Positions 1 through 8,757 of a stretch of DNA of 39,614 nt are shown here, one piece after another. Origin of the DNA: an uncultured Prevotellaceae bacterium (GTDB lineage Bacteria > Bacteroidota > Bacteroidia > Bacteroidales > Muribaculaceae); the NCBI GenBank assembly GCA_937916085.1, contig CALGGO010000033.1, forward strand, positions 1 to 39,614, written 5' to 3'. Positions within the stretch are counted from its first letter, which is position 1, and each line of letters begins with the position of its first letter. The position numbers and the translations under genes were made by a program. Under the pieces are notes generated by a model that worked only from the letters and a program-made list of their open reading frames with translations, had not been told where the DNA came from and did no database searches.

Positions 1-61
1 TAATCGAGAGCATGGCATTGCCATTTTATGATAATCTTATCCCGAACTCGCGTTATGAAAC

Positions 62-93
62 AAAAAATCCTGCCCGAAAGAGCAGGATTTTTT
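62..93. terminator. Bidirectional intrinsic terminator
   Basis: A perfect 12-bp stem is formed by AAAAAATCCTGC (62-73) and its complement (82-93) around an 8-nt loop. The A-run and T-run at its ends allow termination in either direction. It probably ends a gene lying left of the window. Confidence 0.75.
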
Positions 94-219
94 AACTTCT
101 TCAAAAAGGAATATAACTTGTCCCAAATCATAGCTCGTGGCGTTCATTCGATGTGGTTACCACAGGTGGCACTGATAAGTGAGTCCATCACCACTTGATG
201 TTATATTGCTCCCGAAAGA

Positions 220-258
220 AAAAACAGCGTTCCCCGCAAAAGTGGGAACGCTGTTTTT
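220..258. terminator. Intrinsic terminator hairpin
   Basis: CAGCGTTCCC (225-234) pairs perfectly with 244-253 around a 9-nt loop, flanked by an A-run on the left and a T-run on the right. It can work in both directions. It is the second such hairpin within 200 bases, so a short transcript between the two (about 94-219) is possible, although I see no coding potential there. Confidence 0.65.
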
Positions 259-519
259 CTGCCTCTTCCGAAATATGGAGTGATTGCAATAATAACCTAG
301 AGATGCGTAATGGGCGCTTCGCTTAAAAAATGAGTGAGGTTCGCTTGCCGTACACCATGCTTCGCACGACTCTTGTTGCTCACTCACTCGAACTGAAGGT
401 TGATTAAACAAAATAATTGACCAATTCGGGTTAAAAAGCGCGGAGATTATCACTATTATTGGGTATTGTAGAGGAATGTGAAAAACACGAATTTTGTACA
501 ATTATTAATAGAACAAACA

Positions 520-3249
520 ATGAATATAAAAATAGCGTGCCTGATGATGGCTCTTGTGCTTGTGGGAGTTGTTCCCTCCATTGCGCAAAAGCCTATCACA
601 AGTGTTGTGAAAGATAAAACCACAGGCGAACCCATGATAGGCGCTACCATTTCTATTGTGGGTACCAAAACTGTAGCGGCTGTCACCGATATTGACGGTC
701 GCTTCACCTTGACTGTGCCTGCCGGTGCCACGATAAGTATTACATCGGTGGGCTATAAACCTCTTGTGGCAAAGCCTGAAGATGGCGTTTACTTCCTTGA
801 GTCGCAAATCAACGCTCTGGGAGAGGTGGTGGTGACGGCACAAGAGTCGTCGCGACCCACCAGTGCGTCGATTATCAACCGCCATGCCATGGGTCACCTG
901 CAGCCGTCGAGCTTTGGCGACTTGATGGAACTCGTGCCTGGTGGTCGAGCAATCGATCCTCATTTGAGCAGTCCTAATGCCATCAGCCTGCGCGAGGCAG
1001 GTGGAGGCGATAACTACTCTACTTCATCGCTGGGTACCAGTTTCGTGATAGATGGTACTCCCATCTCCACTAGTGCCAACATGCAGCGTGTGAGTGGCGC
1101 CACCGACAGCGAGTCGCTCAAGCGTGATTTCACCAACCAAGGTGTTGATATGCGCACCATCTCAACCGATGACATTGAACGCGTGGAGATTGTGCGCGGC
1201 ATACCCAGCGTGGAATACGGCGACCTCACAAGCGGATTGGTAAAGATAGAGCGCAAGCGTGGGGGAAACGCCATCAATGCCCGTCTCAAGGCCGACATGG
1301 GAAGCTTTCTCTTCTATGTGTCCAAAGGCTTGGAGTGGGAACCGCGCCATTTGTCGCTCAACTTCAATGCCGACTACCTTGACTCACGCAACGACCCTCG
1401 CAACGTGCTTGAGAACTACAAGCGCCTTACCCTCTCGTCGCGACTTCACAAGGCGTGGAATGGAGACAGGTTCAACACCTCACTCTCGGCAAGCATCGAT
1501 TATACTGGCTCGTTCGACAACGACAAGAGCGACCCTGAGCTCAACGAAGGAGTAATTGACACTTATAAGTCATCTTACAACCGAGTTGCCTTGACTTGCG
1601 CATTAAGCATGAAAAGCGCCAGCTCATCATCGTGGTTTAAGGTACTCAATGCCACTTTCTCAACTTCTATCGATAAGGATAACATAGAGCGCGAGAAGCT
1701 GATTCAGCTGCGACGGGCAACTATCGCCGCCACATCGACAACTCAGGGCGAGAGCGATGCAGTAATATTGCCCTATACCTACACCGCTAAGCACAGCGTG
1801 GATAGCAAGCCATTCAATATATTCTTGAAAGTCAACGCCAAGTTGCAGGTGCCATCGACAAGCGTGAGCAACATGCTCATGATAGGTGTCGACTGGAACG
1901 TTGACAAGAATTATGGTCGAGGACAGCTGTTTGATGTTGCCAGACCTCTCTATCCTGGCATGAGCGGGCGTCCTCGCGACCTCTCTACAATTCCCGCTAA
2001 CCACACTCTGTCACTATATGTAGAGGAGAATTTGAAGACTACCATAGCCGGCAACACCCTCGAGGTGGTAGCTGGAGTGAGAAGCGCGCAAATGCTCAAC
2101 CTGTCGGACCAATATGCCCTGCATGGCCACATCTATCTTGACCCGCGAGTGAATATTGGGTGGACATTCCCGCAATTTATGGTGCGCAACCGAGTGTCGT
2201 ATTTCAAACTTACTGGCGGCGTGGGGCAACACACCAAGATGCCCACCATTGAGCACCTGTATCCCGAAATGACCTATATCGACCTTGTGCAGTTCAACTA
2301 TTATCATCCTAACGAGGCCTTCAAGCGCATCAACATCATGACCTATGTCATTGACCCCACCAACTACGACTTGCGCGCAGCTCGCAATTTCAAGTGGGAA
2401 GTCACAGCCGATGTCGTCCTCTCGGGCAACCGACTGTCGGTGACCTACTTTCGTGAGAATATGACCTCAGGGTTCCGCTCTGTTGCGATATATGCGCCCT
2501 ACATTTATAAACTCTATGACACTTCGGGCATCAACGGCAATGCTCTCGAGGGTCCGCCGGAAATTGAGGGTGTGCATTACGAGATGACCAGTGAGCTGCT
2601 GGCACTTAGTCGCTACTCCAATGGCAGCCAGACCAAGAAAGAGGGCATAGAATACACATTCTCGTCGCGTCGCTTTGAAAACCTGCACACCCGCCTTACC
2701 ATCAACGGTGCTTGGTTCAAGACCGTGCATCGCAACTCAGTCTCCCTCATGGAACGCCCTTCTCAGGTGGTGGGCAACAAGCAGATACCCTATGTGGGCA
2801 TTTACAAAGATATTGAAGGTTATACCGACCAGATGTTTAACACTAACTTCACCATCGACACCGATATCCCTCGTCTGCGACTCGGTTTCTCTATTTCAGC
2901 GCAATGCCTGTGGTTCACGTCTAATCAACGGCTTCCAATCAGCAATTACCCCGATAAGTATATGGATAATGATGGCAATATGCATGTGTGGACCAGCGAC
3001 CTAGCCAATGACACTTACTTGCGTTATCTCATAAGAAATAACACTGAGTCGATGTACGACCTTTTCAAGGTGCCATTCGCGATGAACGTGAATTTCAAGG
3101 TCACCAAGAAATTTTTTAACGACCACTTATGCATTGCCATGTTCTGCAACAAGATATGGGACTACAGTCCCAGCTATGAGCGCGATGGAGTGACCATTCG
3201 CCGCCATGTGACCCCTTATTTTGGTTTGGAAATGAATATAAAAATATGA
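520..3249 (+). CDS. TonB-dependent receptor with carboxypeptidase-regulatory-like N-terminal domain
   Basis: An outer-membrane 22-strand barrel that would import a ligand using energy from TonB/ExbBD. The 909-residue product starts with a clear signal peptide (residues 1-23, ending SIAQ). An in-frame ATG at 478 would put 14 non-signal residues ahead of it, so I chose 520. After the signal comes a CarboxypepD_reg-like beta-sandwich (about 25-90, with GEPMIGATI and DIDGRFTL), then the plug (about 100-250, with VVVTAQ, SFVIDGTPI and DIERVEIVRGIPSVEYGD), then the barrel. No SusD follows. The gene instead overlaps a small lipoprotein by four bases (ATGA) and is followed by DUF6850 and DUF4876 genes, a recurrent Bacteroidales arrangement. 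The ligand is not recognisable; iron chelates, peptides or glycans are all possible. Confidence 0.9.
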   Translation: MNIKIACLMMALVLVGVVPSIAQKPITSVVKDKTTGEPMIGATISIVGTKTVAAVTDIDGRFTLTVPAGATISITSVGYKPLVAKPEDGVYFLESQINALGEVVVTAQESSRPTSASIINRHAMGHLQPSSFGDLMELVPGGRAIDPHLSSPNAISLREAGGGDNYSTSSLGTSFVIDGTPISTSANMQRVSGATDSESLKRDFTNQGVDMRTISTDDIERVEIVRGIPSVEYGDLTSGLVKIERKRGGNAINARLKADMGSFLFYVSKGLEWEPRHLSLNFNADYLDSRNDPRNVLENYKRLTLSSRLHKAWNGDRFNTSLSASIDYTGSFDNDKSDPELNEGVIDTYKSSYNRVALTCALSMKSASSSSWFKVLNATFSTSIDKDNIEREKLIQLRRATIAATSTTQGESDAVILPYTYTAKHSVDSKPFNIFLKVNAKLQVPSTSVSNMLMIGVDWNVDKNYGRGQLFDVARPLYPGMSGRPRDLSTIPANHTLSLYVEENLKTTIAGNTLEVVAGVRSAQMLNLSDQYALHGHIYLDPRVNIGWTFPQFMVRNRVSYFKLTGGVGQHTKMPTIEHLYPEMTYIDLVQFNYYHPNEAFKRINIMTYVIDPTNYDLRAARNFKWEVTADVVLSGNRLSVTYFRENMTSGFRSVAIYAPYIYKLYDTSGINGNALEGPPEIEGVHYEMTSELLALSRYSNGSQTKKEGIEYTFSSRRFENLHTRLTINGAWFKTVHRNSVSLMERPSQVVGNKQIPYVGIYKDIEGYTDQMFNTNFTIDTDIPRLRLGFSISAQCLWFTSNQRLPISNYPDKYMDNDGNMHVWTSDLANDTYLRYLIRNNTESMYDLFKVPFAMNVNFKVTKKFFNDHLCIAMFCNKIWDYSPSYERDGVTIRRHVTPYFGLEMNIKI

Positions 3250-3632
3250 GAAGGTTTATTACTTATACATTAATGTGCATGATAATGGTGGCAATTACAT
3301 CGTGTCACAAAGATTCTGATGATTACACAACATCGTGTGAGATAGAACTTATCTTGTCCGTCGAAGGCGAAATGGAAGTGATACAGTATTCGATTGAAAT
3401 GATGAACCTAAACACCCGCGATGTGGTGACTGCCGCAGGAAAGACTCAGGATGTGATAACAGTGAGCGAAATACTGCGTGGAGCCTATTCTATCAACATT
3501 GAGGGTGTGGTGAGATACCGCAATGCCGATGGTGATGTTTTCACACAGTCGTTTCGGGTTCAGAGCGAATATGTGTTGATGGTCGATAACGACAACAAGA
3601 TTGAACTGGAAATGACTTTAATGGGCACATGA
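3246..3632 (+). CDS. Small lipoprotein of the receptor operon
   Basis: A 128-residue lipoprotein: short charged start, hydrophobic core and lipobox AITSC with the acylated cysteine at residue 20. The mature part is acidic and rich in alternating beta-type residues, suggesting one small beta-sandwich. The start codon overlaps the receptor stop (ATGA), and its own stop overlaps the next start in the same way, so it is translationally coupled on both sides. I do not recognise the family. A surface-exposed accessory that helps the receptor capture its ligand is a reasonable guess from context only. Confidence 0.75.
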   Translation: MRRFITYTLMCMIMVAITSCHKDSDDYTTSCEIELILSVEGEMEVIQYSIEMMNLNTRDVVTAAGKTQDVITVSEILRGAYSINIEGVVRYRNADGDVFTQSFRVQSEYVLMVDNDNKIELEMTLMGT

Positions 3633-5155
3633 GAGATATGAGACACAATTTTCTAATAATATCATTTATAGGCTTAGCACTTGTTGCACACGCTCAGCAA
3701 AAAGATGACGTGGCTCCTAAACACGAGGTTCTTGCCGAGCATCTGTCAATGAGCAACGATGCAATGCTGAGCGCCTGGGATAATCCTGCTTTGATGGAGA
3801 TGGCTTATAAGACATCGCTCACGCAATTCGGTGTGGCTCTTGATAGGCAGGAACGGTCCGAACCCTTTGTGCTGCAAAAAGGCACGGGGCACACCTTGAC
3901 TTCCATTAAGGTCGACACCTATCTGCGCTTGTCGGCAGGCAGCGCAGTATGGGGCAAGGCTTCCTATATGACTGGCATGAAGCGAGGTATCAAGTGGAAC
4001 TCTGTTGCCGACTTTGACTTACTTGAACCCGACATCCTTGGCGACACAGTGGGCGGCGACACGCGCACAGAACAGTATGTGTTTGAAGGCGGCTATGCCA
4101 GCCGCATCAACCGCTGGCGGGTAGGAGGCGAGATGCTCTTCCGTGCCGAGCAGGAATATCGCAAGGTGGATCCGCGCATGCGTAGCATTGTTACCGACCT
4201 CACTCTGCGGACAGGTGTCTCGCGAGAGTTGGGTGAGAATAATTTGGGACTAAGCGTTGAGGGAAACATCTATCGCCAAACCGGTAGCGTTGATTTCTAC
4301 AAACCCCTCGGCAGCGTGCCCGAATATCAGATGTTGGGGCTCGGAGCAGTATATTCACGCTTCTCGGGCGACATCAACGACTTGTTTTTCAAGGGCGGTG
4401 GCATCAAAGTCCAAGCCGACCTTATTCCCAATGGCAATGGTGTGTTCTCAACTTTACGAGTCTCTCAACATCATTACGAGCGCGTGGCGCGACTGCTCAA
4501 CTCGTTGCCACTCTCTACACTTTACAACAAGGAAGCCAGTGTGAGAGTTGGGTGGAGGCACAGCAGCAAGCTCAATTATGCCGTATGGGCCGACTTCAAG
4601 TATAACCGCCGCACCAGCGACCAACATCTAGCAGGCACATCATCGTCGCAGATTTATCCTGTTATCGCCGACTTGACAATGTACAAAAACAAGATTCTCG
4701 CTACTTCGCTCACGGCATTGGTGGGTCATCAGGCAAAAATAGGCTGGAACGTGAAGGCACAAATTGGGTATTTGAACAATAAACAAGAGTTTGTCTATCC
4801 TCACCGTTCTATGAGATATGAGCACGCCTACGGCGAATTGACAGGTCAGATAATTACCAAAGTGTCAAAATCTTGGTCACTGACTGGAACTGCCGGTGTC
4901 AGTTATTTTGGGAGAATTAGCAGAAATCTTGTCTTGCCACTTGCCGACATGGAGCCTCACTTCATTGAGATGCTAAACCACAACTACCGCTTTATGAGTG
5001 CCGACTTTGCCAGTGCATCGATGCTGATGAGAGCCGATTATCATTTCGCAAGGTCGCGCTTCTCAATCTTTGCCCAGGCTGGTTATGGCTACACTCACAG
5101 CTCGGAGCGAGAACATCAAAACAATATAATGTTTTCTATTGGTATAAACTTGTGA
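3629..5155 (+). CDS. DUF6850-type outer-membrane beta-barrel protein
   Basis: The 508-residue product has a signal peptide (about 1-22, ending VAHAQ) and a mature region of alternating aromatic/polar beta strands ending in SIGINL, as expected for an outer-membrane barrel. The early motif SMSNDAMLSAWDNPALMEMA and the position between a TonB receptor and a DUF4876 gene match the DUF6850 family as I know it. Its function is unknown; it may be a partner channel or a receptor-associated barrel. The ATG at 3629 overlaps the previous stop; a second ATG at 3638 would give a cleaner signal peptide and cannot be excluded. Confidence 0.75.
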   Translation: MRDMRHNFLIISFIGLALVAHAQQKDDVAPKHEVLAEHLSMSNDAMLSAWDNPALMEMAYKTSLTQFGVALDRQERSEPFVLQKGTGHTLTSIKVDTYLRLSAGSAVWGKASYMTGMKRGIKWNSVADFDLLEPDILGDTVGGDTRTEQYVFEGGYASRINRWRVGGEMLFRAEQEYRKVDPRMRSIVTDLTLRTGVSRELGENNLGLSVEGNIYRQTGSVDFYKPLGSVPEYQMLGLGAVYSRFSGDINDLFFKGGGIKVQADLIPNGNGVFSTLRVSQHHYERVARLLNSLPLSTLYNKEASVRVGWRHSSKLNYAVWADFKYNRRTSDQHLAGTSSSQIYPVIADLTMYKNKILATSLTALVGHQAKIGWNVKAQIGYLNNKQEFVYPHRSMRYEHAYGELTGQIITKVSKSWSLTGTAGVSYFGRISRNLVLPLADMEPHFIEMLNHNYRFMSADFASASMLMRADYHFARSRFSIFAQAGYGYTHSSEREHQNNIMFSIGINL

Positions 5156-5159
5156 AACA

Positions 5160-6386
5160 ATGAGAAAAATCCTGTTTAAATTATTTATCGCATCACTCGC
5201 TTGCCTCACTTCATGCAGCGAGAACGATATTGTGAATGATGCCCAGCTACGCATCTATCTCGACTTGCCCATGAATGTGAGCGACCCAGTGCTAACAGGT
5301 GCTACAGCCCAACTTACCAATATTGAGACTCTCAAGACTTGCGTTGTGGATGATTTCAGTGCCGATGAAGGTCTTTATGTCGCAAATGTGGTTGTCCCCG
5401 AAGGTCATTACAACATAGTTGTAACTGGTGAGATGAGTTACACGGTGGGCACAAGCACCACATCTACGACGATGAGAGCAGAATCAAGAGGCGTGAGGGT
5501 GAGAGCCGATAATGCCGCCACATCAATGGTGAGACTGTTTTTCAACAACTATAATGCCGAAGACGGGATAGTCATTGAGGAGCTCTTCTTTACCTCTACC
5601 ACCTATCCCGGCACGCAGAGACCCTATAACGATGACCAATACATCAAGATTACCAATAACAGCGACCACTTGATTTATGCCGACAGTCTGGCAATAGTGG
5701 AGTCTAAATTCCAGCCCGACATGCAGTGGGAGCTTACTCCAAACTTGATGAAGGATGCCATCTCAATAAGTTGGTTATATATGATTCCAGGCAATGGCAC
5801 AAGTGTGCCTATGGAGCCTGGCGAGTCGCTGCTCATTGCATTCAATGCCAAGAATCACAAGGCGATAAACCCTAATTCCATTGATCTCAGCGGCGCTCAA
5901 TTTGAGTTCTATGACGAGAGTCCAAATGCCGAGTTCCTCGATGAAGACAACCCTGATGCTGTAAACCTCGTGAAGTGGTACTCCGATATCTGGAGTTACA
6001 CCGTGCTTCACAACAAAGGCAACAAGAGCTACGGTCTGGTGCGCGTGAGATCTGATTTCGACACGTTCATCACCGACAATTACTATAAGTTCACCTATCT
6101 GGTGAATGCTGCCTGGGGCGCCTACGAGAGTAGTGGCGAGGCCTATTTCATACCCAACTCTTGGGTTATTGATATGGTGAACCTCTCTATTATGAACGAC
6201 TGGGCGTGGAACGTGGTTTCGCCATCGCTCGACTCGGGATGGACCTATTGTGCCGAGACATCGAGCGACAAGACCCGTTACGGACTCTCTGTGATACGCC
6301 GTCGTGACGCTCTCGGCAAACTCGTTGACACCAACAACTCCACTGCCGACTTCCTTCCCCGCCAGCAACCATCACTTTTGCAATAA
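5160..6386 (+). CDS. DUF4876 lipoprotein
   Basis: A 408-residue exported lipoprotein with lipobox LTSC (cysteine 19). Residues about 25-125 look like an Ig-like beta-sandwich (LRIYLDLPMNVSDPVLTGATA), followed by the DUF4876 core with IVIEELFFTSTTYPG and the NDDQYIKITNNSD segment, which resembles a lamin-tail-type beta fold. Only 4 bases separate it from the DUF6850 gene, so it is in the same operon. Proteins of this family sit beside TonB receptors in Bacteroidales; their role is unknown, but a surface ligand-binding or receptor-lid role fits the lipoprotein anchor and the gene order. Confidence 0.8.
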   Translation: MRKILFKLFIASLACLTSCSENDIVNDAQLRIYLDLPMNVSDPVLTGATAQLTNIETLKTCVVDDFSADEGLYVANVVVPEGHYNIVVTGEMSYTVGTSTTSTTMRAESRGVRVRADNAATSMVRLFFNNYNAEDGIVIEELFFTSTTYPGTQRPYNDDQYIKITNNSDHLIYADSLAIVESKFQPDMQWELTPNLMKDAISISWLYMIPGNGTSVPMEPGESLLIAFNAKNHKAINPNSIDLSGAQFEFYDESPNAEFLDEDNPDAVNLVKWYSDIWSYTVLHNKGNKSYGLVRVRSDFDTFITDNYYKFTYLVNAAWGAYESSGEAYFIPNSWVIDMVNLSIMNDWAWNVVSPSLDSGWTYCAETSSDKTRYGLSVIRRRDALGKLVDTNNSTADFLPRQQPSLLQ

Positions 6387-6421
6387 TCTTATTTTTTATT
6401 AACTATAAATTATTATCTTCT

Positions 6422-7681
6422 ATGAACATCATTACTAAATTTGGCGCAATAGCGCTGATGTGTGCTTGGCAACTTAATGCCAGTGCCACTACCCAAGAAA
6501 ATTTGTACGATTTTGCCAACAACAACCTCAATCTCGAGGTAGCTACCCCCAGCGATTGGGAAGACCCCACAAAGGGCGTGATTAGCGGCCAAGAGCTACG
6601 TCAGGGTGATGTGGTTTTGACCTCTGTTGATGGGGCGAAAGTTAACCGCATGTGGCGCACCAATGCAGGTGTAACTTACTTGCAGGTAGGTGGCAAAATC
6701 ACCATTACCGCCGATGAAGGTCGCGCCATCACTGGCATCACATTCACCGTGCAGAACTACAAGTTCTTCCTCGAGGCACAAGAGGGTAACGGCTCGCTCG
6801 ACGCCAACAGCTATGTGTGGACCGGTAATTCCACCGCCATCACATTCGACAACGAGAATGCCGCCAATGAGTACAACACCCAGTCGCTGCTTCTCACCAT
6901 GACAGTCACCACCGATGATGCCAACGATGAGACCTACACCCCCGATGCCGCAACTTACGTTGACGTGAACTCGATTGCCGAGTTCAACGCTCTTGAAGTG
7001 GGCACTCTCGCCAAACTCTCGCTCAACAACGCTCAGGTTAATGGCGTGGATTGGAGTGCGGCATTCGTTGAAGATGCTACTGGTGCCGTGGAATTTGACG
7101 GCATTAACCTCAACCTTGAGCGCGGTGACATCCTCAATGGCTACATCTATGTGAAGCGTGGTCAGTTCTATTTCGATGAAGACCCCGATGACGACGTGCC
7201 TGGTCGCGAGCGTCCACAGGCTACCAACGATGCCCTGACCAGTGCCGACACATTCACCATGACCAGTGGCAATGAACTGCAACCCACCGTCTTCACGATG
7301 GGCGAGCTGCTCAACGACGCCAATTTCTCGAAACTTGTTGCCCTCAATAATGTTTCCATCACCTTGAATGGTCGTTTCTATTATGCTGAGGCCGATGGAG
7401 AGCAGGTGCGTGTCAATGACATGCTTGGTTATCTCCCGCAAGGCACCGAGATTCCCCAAAACGGCGAGGCGTGCAACATCACCGGCATCTTCTCGTGGAA
7501 CGGTATGGCATATCAAATTTATCTCACCGACCTGGAACTGACTCCTACAGCTATTACTACTGTCGATGCCGACACCAATGATAGCCAAGCTCCTGTCTAT
7601 GACCTCATGGGGCGCAGGATGCACGGCGCACTGCCAGCAGGCATCTATATCAAAAATGGTCGCAAGTTTATAGTTCGCTGA
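6422..7681 (+). CDS. Secreted beta-rich protein with Bacteroidetes C-terminal tail
   Basis: The 419-residue product has a signal peptide (1-22, ending NASA), then an N-terminal beta-sandwich-like part (about 25-175), then one or two OB-fold-like units (about 185-390, with GTLAKLSLNNAQV and GEACNITGIFSWNGMAYQIYL). It ends in a short conserved tail, PVYDLMGRRM...GIYIKNGRKFIVR. That tail resembles the C-terminal sorting or anchoring module of many Bacteroidales exported proteins, related to type A type-IX-secretion tails. It lies 35 bp after the DUF4876 gene and 4 bp before a dockerin-SUMF1 gene, so it is probably in the operon. The function is unknown. Confidence 0.65.
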   Translation: MNIITKFGAIALMCAWQLNASATTQENLYDFANNNLNLEVATPSDWEDPTKGVISGQELRQGDVVLTSVDGAKVNRMWRTNAGVTYLQVGGKITITADEGRAITGITFTVQNYKFFLEAQEGNGSLDANSYVWTGNSTAITFDNENAANEYNTQSLLLTMTVTTDDANDETYTPDAATYVDVNSIAEFNALEVGTLAKLSLNNAQVNGVDWSAAFVEDATGAVEFDGINLNLERGDILNGYIYVKRGQFYFDEDPDDDVPGRERPQATNDALTSADTFTMTSGNELQPTVFTMGELLNDANFSKLVALNNVSITLNGRFYYAEADGEQVRVNDMLGYLPQGTEIPQNGEACNITGIFSWNGMAYQIYLTDLELTPTAITTVDADTNDSQAPVYDLMGRRMHGALPAGIYIKNGRKFIVR

Positions 7682-7685
7682 CATA

Positions 7686-8666
7686 ATGAAGAATTATATT
7701 TTTACCATAGCAATCGCAGCGTTAGGACTTTTTGCCGCACAAGCAGGGATTAGAGGTGATGTGAATGGCGACGGTTCGGTAACAGCCTCCGACGTGACCG
7801 CCATCTACAGTTTTCTGCTCAACGATGATTCGAGCAATCTTGTCAGTGGCGATGTGAATGGCGACGGTTCTATCACGGCTGGCGATGTGACTGCGGTCTA
7901 TAATATCTTGCTCAATGGTGCCGAGCAGGAGATGCCCGAGTACATCGATTTTGAGGTCAATGGGGTGACCTTCCGCATGATATATGTGAAGGGTGGCACT
8001 TTCACTATGGGCAACGACAACATGGCGTCAGAGAGTCCTGCCCACAGCGTGACGCTTACCGATTTCTATATCGCCGAGACCGAATGCACGCAGGCATTGT
8101 GGAAGGCTCTGTTCCCCGACTACAGCCACTTTGCCAATGTGGGTAACCAGAAGCCCTGCAACGGACAGTGGTACAGCGAGATTTTGCAGTTTGCCGATGC
8201 ACTCAATGCCTATCTGCACGAGAGCGGTGCGCTAGCTGCCGACAAGAGCTTCATGCTGCCCACCGAGGCGCAGTGGGAGTGGGCGGCTCGCGGAGGAGTG
8301 AAGAGCAACGGCTACACCTATGCGGGAAGCAACAACATAGACGACGTGGCATGGTACGCCACCAACAGCGGCAATGTGGTTCATGACGTGAAGCTCAAAG
8401 CCCCCAATGAGCTTGGACTTTATGACATGAGCGGCAACGCCTTTGAGGCGACTACCGACAACTTCTCGGTGGACTACTCGTGGGCTGCCGACGGCGAAAC
8501 CGACCCCACTGGTTCTCCCACTGCAAGTTCCTACGGCCTCACGCGCCGTGGCGGCAGTTGCTCACAGACAGCTAACCGCTGCACCGTCACCAAGCGCGAC
8601 TTCAACGACATCGACTTCAACGGCGGTGCCAGCGAAGATATGTCATTCCGTCTGATTTTGAAGTAA
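7686..8666 (+). CDS. Dockerin-SUMF1 secreted protein (one SUMF1 domain)
   Basis: The 326-residue product has a signal peptide (1-20), a type I dockerin with two calcium loops (about 24-77; GDVNGDGSVTASD and GDVNGDGSITAGD), then one SUMF1/FGE-like domain (about 88-326; GGTFTMG, LPTEAQWEWAARGG, APNELGLYDMSGN, ending FRLILK). True formylglycine-generating enzymes have a cysteine pair five residues apart shortly after the GGS motif. Here the second position is Cys299 but the first is glutamine, with another cysteine at 292 directly after GGS, so sulfatase-activating activity is doubtful. It is the last gene of the receptor operon and is followed by a terminator. Confidence 0.85.
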   Translation: MKNYIFTIAIAALGLFAAQAGIRGDVNGDGSVTASDVTAIYSFLLNDDSSNLVSGDVNGDGSITAGDVTAVYNILLNGAEQEMPEYIDFEVNGVTFRMIYVKGGTFTMGNDNMASESPAHSVTLTDFYIAETECTQALWKALFPDYSHFANVGNQKPCNGQWYSEILQFADALNAYLHESGALAADKSFMLPTEAQWEWAARGGVKSNGYTYAGSNNIDDVAWYATNSGNVVHDVKLKAPNELGLYDMSGNAFEATTDNFSVDYSWAADGETDPTGSPTASSYGLTRRGGSCSQTANRCTVTKRDFNDIDFNGGASEDMSFRLILK

Positions 8667-8699
8667 ATCATCTTATAAACCCAAATCTGATTTGGTATA

Positions 8700-8738
8700 A
8701 AAAAGGGCGTGTCAACATAAGAGTGACACGCCCTTTTT
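8700..8738. terminator. Bidirectional terminator between convergent genes
   Basis: GGGCGTGTCA (8705-8714) pairs perfectly with 8724-8733 around a 9-nt loop. Five A and five T residues flank the stem. It sits between the + strand dockerin-SUMF1 gene and the - strand lpdA gene and can serve both. Confidence 0.9.
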
Positions 8739-8757
8739 ATACTCTATATAGAAAAGG

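Larger units (their letters stand above)
1..519. other. Non-coding left edge
   Basis: No convincing gene is present before the receptor start at 520. The first 31 bases could be the last few codons of an upstream + strand gene ending in TGA at 29-31, or the first codons of a - strand gene starting with ATG at 24-22, but too little is visible to decide. The stretch holds two terminator-like hairpins (62-93 and 220-258) and a weaker 8-bp stem (331-338 with 379-386) that may be a degenerate repeat. I found no clear TTTG/TAnnTTTG promoter for the operon that follows. Confidence 0.6.

Noticed and set aside
478..519. Upstream ATG for the TonB receptor at 478
   Set aside because: It would place polar residues before the signal peptide; the ATG at 520 gives a normal signal peptide.
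6422..7681. Cohesin domain to receive the dockerins
   Set aside because: Beta-rich, but it reads as OB-fold-like units plus a C-terminal tail; no cohesin motif could be recognised.
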